DNA from: [Mycobacterium] crassicus
Lineage (GTDB): Bacteria; Actinomycetota; Actinomycetes; Mycobacteriales; Mycobacteriaceae
DNA length: 64,000 nt
Direction: 5' to 3'
Assembly (NCBI RefSeq): GCF_020181615.1
Contig: NZ_CP084029.1
Span: forward strand, 3,826,800 to 3,890,799
In this document: piece by piece, positions 53,689-63,024 of the stretch
Position numbering within the stretch: the stretch's first letter is position 1
How the letters are laid out: each line of letters starts with the position of its first letter
The notes under the pieces: model-generated
The model's database searches: none
Told to the model about the DNA's origin: nothing
What the model saw: only the letters and a program-made list of their open reading frames with translations
Position numbers and translations under genes: made by a program

Positions 53689-53771
53689 GCCTGGATCCCT
53701 CTACTGCCCGACTTGCCGTCACGTGTTGTCAGCGACAGTACCGCCTCGGGGAAGCTCGATCCGCAAGGCGG

Positions 53772-53783
53772 TGACTCGAGTCA
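53772..53783. promoter_or_regulatory. Palindromic operator TGACTCGAGTCA
   Basis: This perfect 12-bp palindrome lies 83 bp before the TetR start, in the gap after the DUF3556 gene. It matches the palindrome at 53044-53055 except for the two central bases, and the flanking CACTGACT is also shared. Confidence 0.6.
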
Positions 53784-53806
53784 GTGATTGTGGGCAGCGC
53801 CGGTGC

Positions 53807-55615
53807 TCACGCCATCGCTTCGTGATCGCCCGCCCGCTGGTCGCGGAACCATTCGGGTAGCCGGTCTGCACGCCGGGTCACGGTCAGCGGAATCGGCCCT
53901 TCGGGCAGCCAGGGCTGCGCGTCGGCGGCGTCGGCCACCCTCCAGGTGCCGCGCTCGATCTCCCCCAGTGCGGCATCGACCAGCCGGTAGCGCTGGACAC
54001 CACTGCCAAAAACCTCCGATTCGACCATGACGACGACGAGTTCACCGGGGGCGTAACCGACCCGGCTCTGGATTGCGCTGACCAACTGCTCGTTGTGCAG
54101 GTGTCCCTCACCGAAGCTGAAACCGATCATCGAGCCGCACTGGAACTCACCTTCGCGCACCGTGCGGGTCTCGATGTCGGACACCCGGGAGAGCAGCACC
54201 GAGAACTCACCGCGGCCCTGCGGGTTGAGTGAGCGGAAACCGATGAACCGCTGCATGGTGGCCTCCGCCCACGCAGGCTCGTAGCCGCCCTGCACGAATT
54301 GGTCGACCAGGTTGCCGCAGGGGCGGGTGACGCGGTTGAGCTTCTCCTCAGCGCCGGGCGCGAACGCCCAGAGACTACAGGCCCAGTTCCCGGCGTACTG
54401 GCGATAGGACCACAGAAACGACACCTTGTCGGGGCGGATGTTGCCCAGCACCGGCAGGAACAACACGATCGGCGCGACCACCAGCACCAACCAAGGCGGG
54501 GACATGTCGGTGACGGCGTAGCCCTCCCACGCCGGGAACCCCAGGAACAGGAACGCCGCCGCATAGATGAACACGACGTTCCATTCCAGCGGTACCGCCA
54601 GCGGGAACGTGGAGATGATGAACGCGTGCATCGACCACACCAGCACGATCGCCACCACGGTGAGGGTCTTGTTGGTGGAGAACAACAGGATCAGTGGGGC
54701 GCCGAACTCCAAGATGGTGCCCAGGCCGTGGGCCATCAAGTGCGCTGTCGGCGAGGGGCGCAGGTCCCGTGGGGGGTCGCGGTAGACCGCGCGCCGAAAC
54801 CACTTGGGGGTCCAGGGCGCGTTGCTCACCATCGGTGAGACCACATGGGAGAAGTGTTTGCCCAACTTGGAGAAGGCCGCGCCCGTCCACGACGCCACGA
54901 TCAGCAACTTCAGCGCGATGATCATGTCGGTGAAGGGCAGCACCATGAAGAAGATCAGGGCCCACAGGTACTGATCGGAGCGGGCGGACAAGAACGCGGT
55001 CTTGTCCCGCAACCCCAGCAGCAGCAACAGGCCGACCGCGACCCCCAGCAGCATCGGATCGACCAGCCCGGAGGTATCGCCGGGCAACCGCTGCGTCAGC
55101 GATGCGCTGGGCACCCCGGGCAGCACCAAGGGCACCACCAGGCTGATCAGCACCGCGACGTAAAGCCCGACATCTCCCCAGGTGCGTCGGTCCCCGCCGG
55201 TACCCGAAAGCCACGGCCACGGGGGTTGTCTGATGGTGTCGGGTTTCAGCCAGAATCGGTAGCCGCCCGTCATCGGCTTGACCCGGCCCATCAGCGGCCC
55301 CCACGCACCGGCGATCCCCAGGATCTCGCAGAGCACGATCCACAAGATCACCTTCTGGTAGACGATCGGCTGGTTCCACCACTCAGCGATCCGCCAGAAC
55401 GGCGCCACACCGGGCGAGGTCGCGGTCGCAATGATCGCGCCGCCAAGGGTGAAGAACACAAATAGCTTCACAAGGTAGATGCAGTGCACCATCTTCGGTG
55501 CGCCGAATCCGTTCTCGACCCAGTCGATGGCGGTGAACTGGAGCCGGTCCCGCAGCGGTCTGCGCAGCAACTCCTCCGGGTCGATATCGGGCAGATAGGG
55601 TTGGGTGAATCCCAT
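53807..55615 (-). CDS. DUF3556 multi-span membrane protein
   Basis: The 602-residue protein opens with MGFTQPYLPDIDPEELL and APKMVHCIYLVKLFVFF, the typical start of DUF3556 membrane proteins of mycobacteria. About ten hydrophobic segments lie between 45 and 400, followed by a soluble C-terminal part of about 190 residues. His and Asp residues occur between helices. AAGGAG precedes the ATG at 55615, similar to the site of the 128-residue membrane protein. Its function is unknown; the fold resembles HTTM/gamma-carboxylase-like proteins only loosely. It may share a role with the MoxR/VWA cluster. Confidence 0.75.
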   Translation of the reverse strand: MGFTQPYLPDIDPEELLRRPLRDRLQFTAIDWVENGFGAPKMVHCIYLVKLFVFFTLGGAIIATATSPGVAPFWRIAEWWNQPIVYQKVILWIVLCEILGIAGAWGPLMGRVKPMTGGYRFWLKPDTIRQPPWPWLSGTGGDRRTWGDVGLYVAVLISLVVPLVLPGVPSASLTQRLPGDTSGLVDPMLLGVAVGLLLLLGLRDKTAFLSARSDQYLWALIFFMVLPFTDMIIALKLLIVASWTGAAFSKLGKHFSHVVSPMVSNAPWTPKWFRRAVYRDPPRDLRPSPTAHLMAHGLGTILEFGAPLILLFSTNKTLTVVAIVLVWSMHAFIISTFPLAVPLEWNVVFIYAAAFLFLGFPAWEGYAVTDMSPPWLVLVVAPIVLFLPVLGNIRPDKVSFLWSYRQYAGNWACSLWAFAPGAEEKLNRVTRPCGNLVDQFVQGGYEPAWAEATMQRFIGFRSLNPQGRGEFSVLLSRVSDIETRTVREGEFQCGSMIGFSFGEGHLHNEQLVSAIQSRVGYAPGELVVVMVESEVFGSGVQRYRLVDAALGEIERGTWRVADAADAQPWLPEGPIPLTVTRRADRLPEWFRDQRAGDHEAMA

Positions 55616-55665
55616 CTGAGGCGCTCCTTACGTTCTCGACGATTGGTCTGCGGATCCCGCCCGGA

Positions 55666-57147
55666 TCAGGCGGTGGAGGTCGCGGCTGACTGCAAGGATT
55701 TGCGCAGCGCCGGTTTGTCGATCTTTCCGATCGGGTTCTTGGGCAGCTCGTCACAGATCGTGATCACCATGGGCAGCTTGTATTTCGACAGATTCTTGCG
55801 GGCGTGCTCGGCGATGGCATCGACGTTCAGCTCCGCCCCGGAGTTGAGGGCGACGAACAACACCGGCTCCTCGCCGTAGACCGCACTCGGCCGGCCCACC
55901 ACCGCGGCCTCGGCGACCTCGGGCAGCCGGTAGATCACGCCCTCGATCTCCTTGGGGTAGATGTTCTCCCCGCCGCGAATAATCATGTCCTTGGCCCGGT
56001 CGACCAGCGTCAGGTAGCCGTCGGCATCGAGGCGGCCGATATCACCGGTGTGCAGCCAGCCGTCGACGATGGTCTTGGCGGTCTCCTCGGGGCGGTTGAG
56101 GTAGCCGCGCATCACCGTCGGCCCGGCGATGAGCACCTCACCGGCCTGCCCGGCCGGCAGCGGATCGCCGGCGGCGTCGACCACCCGCACGGCCTGACCT
56201 GGCAGCGGCAGCCCGACCGTCCCCGGCTTGCGCACGCCGTCGAGCGGGTTGATGGTGCTCGCGCACGTCCCCTCGGAGAGCCCATAGCCCTCGATCAGCG
56301 GTATGCCGTAGCGGGACTGGAACTTCTCCAGCAACTCGACGCTGGCCGGTGCCGCACCGCAGACACCGAACCGCACCGACGAGGTGTCCGGGCGCACCTG
56401 CGGCGGCAGATCGGCCAACATGGTGTAGATAGCCGGCACCGCCGAGAAATAAGTCGCCCGGCTGGCTTCGACCCGGTCGAAGAACGTCGTCGGGCTGAAC
56501 CGGCCGGCGATGGTGACCTGTCCCCCGGCCAGCAGGGGGGACAAGGTGCCGGCCATGATCCCGTTTGCGTGGAACAGCGGCAGCACCAGCAGGCTGTGAT
56601 CGGCGTCGGTGAGCCGCATCGCCTCGATCATCATGGCGCACATCGCGGCCACATTGGCGTGGTCGAGCATCACCCCCTTGGGTTTCCCGGTGGTGCCGCT
56701 GGTGTAGATCAGCAGCGCCAGCGCGTCACCGGCCGGGTCTGCCGCCGGGCCGGCGGCCGGCGGGTGGTCGGTGAGTTCGCGGGCAGTCAGCACCCTCGGC
56801 GCGGCGGCCTCGGCACCATCCGTGCCCGCGTTGTCGATGATCAACACCCGTGCGCCCGCATCGGATACCTGGTAGCCGGCCTCGGAGGGCACCAGCGCCG
56901 GGTTGACCGGAGTCACCGTCGCGCCCAGGCGCCACGCGGCGAACAAGGCCACCACGAAGGTGCTGATGTTGGGCAGCATGACCGCCACCACATCGCCGGC
57001 CGAAACACCGCGTGCGGCCAGCGCACCGGCGGCACACCGCACTGTCTGCGCGAAGCGCCCGTTGTCGAGGACGACGCCGTCATCGGCCAGACACGCGGCG
57101 CGCGGGTTCCGCCCGGCCCGCAGGTCCGGCAGGGCTGCAAGGTTCAT
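55666..57147 (-). CDS. Acyl-CoA synthetase (FadD)
   Basis: The 493-residue AMP-forming ligase has YTSGTTGKPKGVMLDH (P-loop), GYGLSEGTCAS, HTGDIGRLDADGYL, RGGENIYPKEIE and NPIGKIDKPAL with the catalytic Lys. It is a standard medium-size member, distinct from the FadD19 and FadD3 groups in the window. ATG 57147 has AGGAG seven bases upstream; a TTG six codons earlier is less likely. It lies 50 bp upstream of the DUF3556 gene in the same direction and is divergent from the PucR regulator, which may control it. Confidence 0.87.
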   Translation of the reverse strand: MNLAALPDLRAGRNPRAACLADDGVVLDNGRFAQTVRCAAGALAARGVSAGDVVAVMLPNISTFVVALFAAWRLGATVTPVNPALVPSEAGYQVSDAGARVLIIDNAGTDGAEAAAPRVLTARELTDHPPAAGPAADPAGDALALLIYTSGTTGKPKGVMLDHANVAAMCAMMIEAMRLTDADHSLLVLPLFHANGIMAGTLSPLLAGGQVTIAGRFSPTTFFDRVEASRATYFSAVPAIYTMLADLPPQVRPDTSSVRFGVCGAAPASVELLEKFQSRYGIPLIEGYGLSEGTCASTINPLDGVRKPGTVGLPLPGQAVRVVDAAGDPLPAGQAGEVLIAGPTVMRGYLNRPEETAKTIVDGWLHTGDIGRLDADGYLTLVDRAKDMIIRGGENIYPKEIEGVIYRLPEVAEAAVVGRPSAVYGEEPVLFVALNSGAELNVDAIAEHARKNLSKYKLPMVITICDELPKNPIGKIDKPALRKSLQSAATSTA

Positions 57148-57248
57148 CGACCACTCCTGGCTCAAGGCTTCGAACTGCCGTCAGAGTAAGTGGACGTGAT
57201 GGTTCTCACATCATGGTCGAGCGACGAACTTCACCTATCGTGTTGTCG

Positions 57249-58526
57249 ATGACGAACAAAGACCCGGCCCCCGACCGCGGAGTCGCCGTGGTCACCGCGC
57301 TGCTCGGGTCCCGGATGACGGAGGTCACCCGGTCCGTCTACGACACCCTGGCTGCCGAGGTCGCCGAACTGCGCGACGACCCGCATCTGCTCGACCTGAT
57401 GTACTCCAGCGTCGAGAGCAACGTCGAAACCATCTTCGACGCCCTGCAGCACGACATCCCGTTGGAACGCATCCAGCCGCCGACCGCTGCCCTGGAGTAC
57501 GCGCGACGACTGGCCCAGCGCGGTGTGCCGGTACCCGCCCTGATCCGCGCCTACCGTCTCGGCCAGCAGGCGCTGCTGAATCTGGTGCTCGCAGAAATCC
57601 GCCGGTCCGGACTCGATCCCGGGGTCAACCTGGAGGTTTTCGGTCAGATGACGACGACCGTCTCCAGCTACATCGACTGGATCTCCCAGCAGGTCCTCGC
57701 CACCTACGAGGCCGAACGGGAACGCTGGCTGGAGAATCGCAGTCACATCCGGGGCGAGCGGATGCGCGCAATACTCGACGGTGAAGAGACGAACATCGAC
57801 CGGGCCAGCGCCGGGCTCGGCTACCCGCTGCGGGCAACCCATCTTGCGCTCGTCGTGTGGCTCCGTGAGCAAGACGGCTCGCCGACCAGGCTGGCCGACC
57901 TGGAGCAGGCGGTGCGTGCCGTCGCCGAATCGTTCGGCGGCCAGGCAGGCCCGTTGTTTGTGGCCGTGGACCGGGTCAGTGGGTGGGCCTGGATTCCGCT
58001 GCGCGATGCCATCCCGGGCGGGCCGGCGGTCACCGCCGGCATTGAACGGGCACTCGCTGATCGCCCAGCCAGGCTCTGCATCGCCGCCGGAATCCCGCTG
58101 CCCGGCCTGGACGGGTTCCGTCGGTCTCATCGTCAGGCACTGCAGGCACACGCCGTAGCCACCGCCGCCGGGCGATCAGCTCGCCGCGTCACCACGGCCG
58201 GCACCCCCGGGTTGCGAACGGCCGCCCTGCTCAGCCAAGACCTCGAACAAGCCCGAGGGTGGGTGCTCGACGTCCTCGGCCCCCTGGCAACCAACACCGA
58301 CACCGACGCACGGCTCCGCGCCACCGTACGAACCTTCCTGCGGCACGGCAGCTACAAGACGGCGGCCGACGAGCTCAACCTGCACTTCAACACGGTCAAA
58401 TACCGGCTGCGCCGCGCCGACGAACGTCGCGGCAGGCCGATCACCACCGACCGTCTCGACGTCGAACTCGCGCTACTGGTCTGCGACTGGTTCGGCAGCA
58501 CCGTCCTGCGCCCACCCAACCGATGA
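57249..58526 (+). CDS. PucR/CdaR-family transcriptional regulator
   Basis: The 425-residue protein has an N-terminal sensory part (LDLMYSSVESNVETIF and ERIQPPTAALEYARRLAQRG), a GGDEF-like middle and a C-terminal PucR helix-turn-helix (FLRHGSYKTAADELNLHFNT, then VKYRLRR). The start is uncertain: ATG 57249 or ATG 57213, neither with a clear ribosome site, so leaderless translation is possible. It is divergent from the FadD gene at 57147, which is its most likely target. Such regulators often activate catabolic operons. Confidence 0.86.
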   Translation: MTNKDPAPDRGVAVVTALLGSRMTEVTRSVYDTLAAEVAELRDDPHLLDLMYSSVESNVETIFDALQHDIPLERIQPPTAALEYARRLAQRGVPVPALIRAYRLGQQALLNLVLAEIRRSGLDPGVNLEVFGQMTTTVSSYIDWISQQVLATYEAERERWLENRSHIRGERMRAILDGEETNIDRASAGLGYPLRATHLALVVWLREQDGSPTRLADLEQAVRAVAESFGGQAGPLFVAVDRVSGWAWIPLRDAIPGGPAVTAGIERALADRPARLCIAAGIPLPGLDGFRRSHRQALQAHAVATAAGRSARRVTTAGTPGLRTAALLSQDLEQARGWVLDVLGPLATNTDTDARLRATVRTFLRHGSYKTAADELNLHFNTVKYRLRRADERRGRPITTDRLDVELALLVCDWFGSTVLRPPNR

Positions 58527-58577
58527 ATATGCGGACAATCCAACCGATTACGGGCGCTGCAGCACGTCCGGCCGCCC

Positions 58578-58754
58578 TCACCCCTGACCCACCGCCAGTT
58601 CCGCCGCGATCAGCGCCCGAATGTTTTTCTTGCAGCGTCCGCACACCGTGCCGGCACCGGTGCACTCACCGACCTGCTTGGTGGTCAGGGCACCGGCCTC
58701 GATGGCGTCGATCACCTGCTGACCGGTCACTCCGACACACAGGCAGACGTACAT
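58578..58754 (-). CDS. BFD-like [2Fe-2S] protein
   Basis: The 58-residue frame has MYVCLCVGVT at the start, QVIDAIEAGALTT and GTVCGRCKKNIR, giving the four cysteines (CxC and CxxC) of the bacterioferritin-associated ferredoxin family. In the usual case this protein helps release iron from bacterioferritin. No bacterioferritin gene is next to it; it follows the FadD3-like gene by six bases. It could serve here as an electron carrier or iron regulator. It was read directly from the sequence, as it is very short. Confidence 0.82.
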   Translation of the reverse strand: MYVCLCVGVTGQQVIDAIEAGALTTKQVGECTGAGTVCGRCKKNIRALIAAELAVGQG

Positions 58755-58760
58755 GACCGC

Positions 58761-60206
58761 TCACGCCCCGGCGTCGATCTCCAGCTGCCCCTTGTCCACC
58801 TTGCCGGTGGCGTTCAGCGGCAGCCGGTCCACGAAGCGCACCGATCGCGGAACCTTGAAGCCGGCCATCCGGTTTCGGCTCCAGGCGATCAGATCGGCCT
58901 CGGAGACCTCTGCCTGGGTCACCACGAAGGCCCTGCCCACCTGCCCCAGCCGCTCGTCGGGGACGCCGATCACCGCGACCTGCGCGACGGCCGGATGCTC
59001 CAGCAGAAAGCCCTCGATCTCGGCCGGGTAGGCGTTGAACCCGCCGACGATGAACATGTCCTTCATGCGGCCGACGATCCGCAGCCGGCCGGCGGCATCG
59101 AGCGTTCCGACGTCGCCGGTGTGCAGCCAGCCCTGGGCGTTGATCGCCTCGGCGGTGGCCTGCGGGTCGTCGAGGTAGCCGGCCATCACGTTGTAGCCGC
59201 GCACCAGAACCTCGCCGTCGTCGGCGATGCGCACCTCGATGTCCGCGCAGGCCCGGCCGGCGGTGGTCGCGATGTCCTCGAAGGAGTCACCGCGCCGCGA
59301 GGCCGTCACGGTCCCGGCCTCGGTGAGCCCGTACCCGGTCATGATCGATTGGAACGGCAGCTCGCTGCGGATCCGCCGGATCAGGTCCACCGGAATGTCC
59401 GCGGCACCGGTGACCGCGGCGCGCAGTGACGACAGGTCACGCCCAGCGGCGCCGCCCAGCAACGAGTGGTACAGGGTCGGCGGCCCGGGCAACATCGTGA
59501 TGCGTTCGCGTTCAATGATTTCCAGCACGGTGTCGACGTCGAACACCCGCACCGGGTACATGGTGGCGCCCCGTATACAGGAGGCGATACAGCCCGCCTT
59601 GTAGCCGAAGGTGTGGAAGAACGGGTTGACCATCAGGTAGCGGTCACCCTCGCGGAGGTCTGCCAGGTCGCACCATTCGGCATAGAGCCGCAGGTTCTGC
59701 TGATGGCTCATCATCACGCCCTTGGGGCGGCCGGTCGTACCCGAGGTGAAGATGATGTCGGCGACGTCGTCGCCGTCGACCGGCACGTGCAGCGGTGACC
59801 CGCCGGCCAGGAATTCCGATTTCAGGTCGATCACCCGAACGCCGGCCGGGGCGGTGAAGTCCAGTCCCAGAAAGCCCTTTTCGATCAGCACCACCTTCGC
59901 CCCACTGCGGCGGATGATGTCGTCGGCCTCGGAGGGCTTGAAGCGGGTGTTGACCGGGACCAGTACGCCACCGGCGGTGAGCAGACCGAACGCGGCGATG
60001 ATCCATTCCGCGGAGTTCGGCGCCCAGATCGCGACACGGTCGCCTTTGGAGATGCCGGCCGCGGCGAATGCCCCTGCCGCGCAACGGACCCGGTCGGCCA
60101 GCTCGGCGAAACTCAGCCGCACCGGGCCGTCGGCGATCGCCTCGGCGTCCCCGAAGCGATCGCCGGCGCTCAAGACCATCTCGGGGATGGTCTGCCAGCG
60201 TGGCAC
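58761..60206 (-). CDS. Acyl-CoA synthetase, FadD3-like
   Basis: The 481-residue ligase has FTSGTTGRPKGVMMSH (P-loop), VNPFFHTFGYKAGC, PGPPTLYHSLL, GYGLTEAG, HTGDVGTLD, GGFNAYPAEIE and NATGKVDKGQL. The stretches around FFHTFGYKAG and GPPT match mycobacterial FadD3, which activates the steroid ring-derived propionate HIP. The start is probably GTG 60206, which sits directly after the amidohydrolase stop; ATG 60179 is the alternative. The amidohydrolase gene is upstream and the BFD-like gene downstream. Action on a ring-derived acid is likely, by resemblance. Confidence 0.87.
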   Translation of the reverse strand: MPRWQTIPEMVLSAGDRFGDAEAIADGPVRLSFAELADRVRCAAGAFAAAGISKGDRVAIWAPNSAEWIIAAFGLLTAGGVLVPVNTRFKPSEADDIIRRSGAKVVLIEKGFLGLDFTAPAGVRVIDLKSEFLAGGSPLHVPVDGDDVADIIFTSGTTGRPKGVMMSHQQNLRLYAEWCDLADLREGDRYLMVNPFFHTFGYKAGCIASCIRGATMYPVRVFDVDTVLEIIERERITMLPGPPTLYHSLLGGAAGRDLSSLRAAVTGAADIPVDLIRRIRSELPFQSIMTGYGLTEAGTVTASRRGDSFEDIATTAGRACADIEVRIADDGEVLVRGYNVMAGYLDDPQATAEAINAQGWLHTGDVGTLDAAGRLRIVGRMKDMFIVGGFNAYPAEIEGFLLEHPAVAQVAVIGVPDERLGQVGRAFVVTQAEVSEADLIAWSRNRMAGFKVPRSVRFVDRLPLNATGKVDKGQLEIDAGA

Positions 60207-60208
60207 TC

Positions 60209-61399
60209 CTAGACGGTGACGAGGCGACCGAGGTTGCCGCCCATGATCTTGGCCTGGTCGTCGACGGGAAGGTGCGACAGCGCCGTCACGTAGTGTGTCG
60301 GCTCGGCCAGGCCCTCGGGGTGCGGCCAGTCGGATCCGTAGAGCACCTGGTCCACACCGATCAGGTTGATCAGGTCGTCGATGCCGTCTTCGTAGAAGGG
60401 GCTGACGTAGATCCGGCTCTTGATCTCCTCCATCGGGTTGCCCATGAAGGCTTCGGGCGCCTTCTTGTACACCTCGGCCATGGAGTCCAGCAGCGGGGTC
60501 ATCCACTTCGACCCGGCCTCGACGATGCCCACCTTGAGCTTGGGGTGGCGGAACAGCGCGCCGTGAATCACCCAGGACGCCACGGCGTCCTGGATCGGAC
60601 GCCACTCGTTGAGGATCTGCATGGCGTTGGTCTGGAACGGCAGCATCTCCTGGGTGGCGCCGTCCCACTCCGAGGTGTAGCGGGAGTAGCCGCTGTCGGA
60701 GGAGTGCATGCCGACGAACACGTCGTACTCGACGCACTTGCGCCAGAACGGGTCGAACTCGGGCAGCGCGAAGGACCGCGGCCCGCGGAAGCCGGGCACC
60801 GGCGCCGGGCGGATCAGGATGGCGCGAGCGCCGCGCTTGACCGCCCAGTCCAGCTCCTCGATCGCCTTCTCGACGATGGGCAGGGTGATGACCGGCGTGG
60901 TGAAGATCCGGTTCTTGTAGTTGAAGCCCCAGACCTCGTCGAGCCACTGGTTGAGCGAGTGGATGATGACGTGGATCGCGACCGGGTCGTCGCGCAGCCG
61001 CTCCTCGATCAGGCTGGCCAGGGTCGGGAACATCAGCGAACGGTCGACGCCGAGCTCATCCATCAACTCCAGGCGCGGCCCGGGCTCGAAGAATGCCGGA
61101 ATCGACTTCATCGGCTCACCGAACAGCTCGCGCTTGCTCTTGCCGTCGGGGTTGCCGAACTTGAAGTACTCCTCCCAGGCACCCGGCTTGGCCACCACCG
61201 AGAACGTCGGGTTGGGGATGTACTCGCTGATCTGGCCGCGGATGGCGATCTTTGTGCGGCCGTTGATCTCGACGTACTGAACGATGTCCTTGTACTCCTT
61301 GGGCAAGTACTTGGTCATCGCCTCCGGTGGCTCATAGAGGTGGTTGTCCGCGTCGAACAGCGGGAAGGGGATCTCGACGCGGTGTGACAGTTGACCCAT
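60209..61399 (-). CDS. Amidohydrolase-2 family metal-dependent hydrolase (paralog E)
   Basis: The 396-residue TIM-barrel protein carries FDADNHLYEP (DxDxH variant), PNPTFSV, VIHGALFRHP, a mid-barrel MHSSDSGY and YGSDWPHPEG. It is the closest relative of paralog D (32046). AAGGAGCG precedes ATG 61399. The FadD3-like gene follows two bases after its stop, so the ligase and hydrolase are expressed together. A GAGAAT palindrome lies 22 bp upstream. Confidence 0.87.
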   Translation of the reverse strand: MGQLSHRVEIPFPLFDADNHLYEPPEAMTKYLPKEYKDIVQYVEINGRTKIAIRGQISEYIPNPTFSVVAKPGAWEEYFKFGNPDGKSKRELFGEPMKSIPAFFEPGPRLELMDELGVDRSLMFPTLASLIEERLRDDPVAIHVIIHSLNQWLDEVWGFNYKNRIFTTPVITLPIVEKAIEELDWAVKRGARAILIRPAPVPGFRGPRSFALPEFDPFWRKCVEYDVFVGMHSSDSGYSRYTSEWDGATQEMLPFQTNAMQILNEWRPIQDAVASWVIHGALFRHPKLKVGIVEAGSKWMTPLLDSMAEVYKKAPEAFMGNPMEEIKSRIYVSPFYEDGIDDLINLIGVDQVLYGSDWPHPEGLAEPTHYVTALSHLPVDDQAKIMGGNLGRLVTV

Positions 61400-61421
61400 G
61401 AAACGCTCCTTTTCAGCTTGC

Positions 61422-61436
61422 GAGAATCATATTCTC
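61422..61436. promoter_or_regulatory. Palindrome GAGAAT-CAT-ATTCTC
   Basis: A perfect inverted repeat with 6-bp arms lies 22 bp upstream of the amidohydrolase start and touches the stop of the FadD gene at 61435. The same arms occur in the reverse arrangement at 63025-63043, so the two sites may bind one regulator. Confidence 0.5.
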
Positions 61437-63009
61437 ATATCGGTGTCCGGGCAACCTCTCCGGCCAGGTGCTGGCGTACCAGGTACTTCTGCACCTTGCC
61501 GCTGGCGGTCCGCGGAAACTCATCGACCGCGTGCAGTTCCTCCGGCCACTTCTGCCGCGCCACACCGACGCGCTCGAAGTGCTCCCGCAGCTCGGGCATT
61601 CCCGGCAATTTGCACCCCGGCCTGAGTCGAACCACCGCGGCCGCCCGCTCCCCGAGCCGGGTGTCGGGAACCGCGACCACCACCGCCTCGGCGACAGCCG
61701 GCATCCCCAACAACACCTCTTCGACCTCCACCGCGCTGATGTTCTCGCCGCCGCGGATGATCACGTCGGCCTTGCGATCGGTGATGGTCAGGTACCCATC
61801 GGAGTCGAGCACGCCGACATCTCCGGTGCGGTACCAGCCGTCGGCGTCGAACGCCGCCGCGGTCAGCGCATCGTCGGTGTAGCCCAGGCACAGGTCGGGG
61901 CCGCGACTCAGGATTTCGCCGTCGGGGGCGAGCCGAATCTCCACACCGGGCCGCGCGTCACCGTCGGTGAACAGTCGCTTGCCCTCCGGGGCGCTCGGAC
62001 CCGAGCCGGAGATCGACGGATGTTCGGTGCTGCCGTAGGACCGGAACACGAAGATCCCCAGGTCGGCCAGCCGGCGGGTGACCGCGGCGGGCACCGTCGA
62101 CCCACCGAGGCCGACATGGCGGATATGACTCAGATGCTCGGTGGTGAAATCCGGATGATCGAGCAGACTGGTGACGAAATACGGCGGTCCGCCCCCGATC
62201 GACACACCCTGGGCGGCCATCAACGCCAGCACCTGCGCGGGATCCCAGGTGTCGGCGAGGTCAATCGGCGAGCCCTCCAGCACCGGGATCAGGAAGGCGC
62301 CGACCATGCCGATGAAGTGCCCGACTGGGGTTGCGGTGAGCTGCCGGCCACGATCCTTCGGGTAGTTGGCGAGCAACTGGCGCGTCTCGCAACACAACGT
62401 CTGGTGGCTGTGGATGACGCCCTTGGGCTGCCGGGTGGTGCCCGAGGTGAAGGCGATCAGCGCCGGAGCACCGGGGTCGGTGGCCAACGTGCCCACCATG
62501 GGCTCATCGGCGAGCAGGTCATCGAAATCGCGGCCCACCACGCTCGCCCCGCTCCCACCCACCACCCCGACGATCGGGACATCGGCGCTGAGTTCCGGGG
62601 CGAAACGCATCCGGCCGAACTGCTCGGCGGTGATGAACACCTTGGGCCGGCTCGCGGTCAGGATGTAGCCCAGCTCCCGGGGGCCGTAGAAGTGCACAAC
62701 GGGCACAACCACCGCACCGAGGAACGACGCCGCCCAGAAGGTGGCCGCGGCCTCCATCCAGTTGGGCAGCTGGAACGCCACCACGTCACCCGGTCCAACG
62801 CCGCGCTCGCGCAGCCCGGCCGCCAGCCGGCGGGCGACACGCTCGACCGCGCCGAACGTGCCCCGCCACGGGCGGACCGCCGAATGGACCTCGAAGTGGA
62901 TGTCGGTGGCCGCGGACAACCCGGTGCTGAGCACGTCACCGAGGGTTTCGCGGGTCCACCATCCCTCTGACTCGTAGCGGCGCACCAGATCGGCAGGAAT
63001 CTTTCGCAT
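61435..63009 (-). CDS. Acyl-CoA synthetase (FadD)
   Basis: The 524-residue AMP-forming ligase has a modified P-loop FTSGTTRQPKGV (Arg in the place of the second Gly), SYGSTEHPS, RTGDVGVLDSDGY, IRGGENISAVEVE and TASGKVQKYLV. The start is uncertain: ATG 63009 or ATG 63033; the latter lies within the ATTCTC/GAGAAT repeat, so I prefer 63009. It is divergent from the enoyl-CoA hydratase and lies upstream of the amidohydrolase gene. Substrate unknown. Confidence 0.85.
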   Translation of the reverse strand: MRKIPADLVRRYESEGWWTRETLGDVLSTGLSAATDIHFEVHSAVRPWRGTFGAVERVARRLAAGLRERGVGPGDVVAFQLPNWMEAAATFWAASFLGAVVVPVVHFYGPRELGYILTASRPKVFITAEQFGRMRFAPELSADVPIVGVVGGSGASVVGRDFDDLLADEPMVGTLATDPGAPALIAFTSGTTRQPKGVIHSHQTLCCETRQLLANYPKDRGRQLTATPVGHFIGMVGAFLIPVLEGSPIDLADTWDPAQVLALMAAQGVSIGGGPPYFVTSLLDHPDFTTEHLSHIRHVGLGGSTVPAAVTRRLADLGIFVFRSYGSTEHPSISGSGPSAPEGKRLFTDGDARPGVEIRLAPDGEILSRGPDLCLGYTDDALTAAAFDADGWYRTGDVGVLDSDGYLTITDRKADVIIRGGENISAVEVEEVLLGMPAVAEAVVVAVPDTRLGERAAAVVRLRPGCKLPGMPELREHFERVGVARQKWPEELHAVDEFPRTASGKVQKYLVRQHLAGEVARTPI

Positions 63010-63024
63010 CTTGGCTGCGATGAT

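Noticed and set aside
60207..60947. Upstream extension of the FadD3-like gene into a 728-residue protein
   Set aside because: The extension overlaps the amidohydrolase gene on the same strand in another frame and has no family motif.
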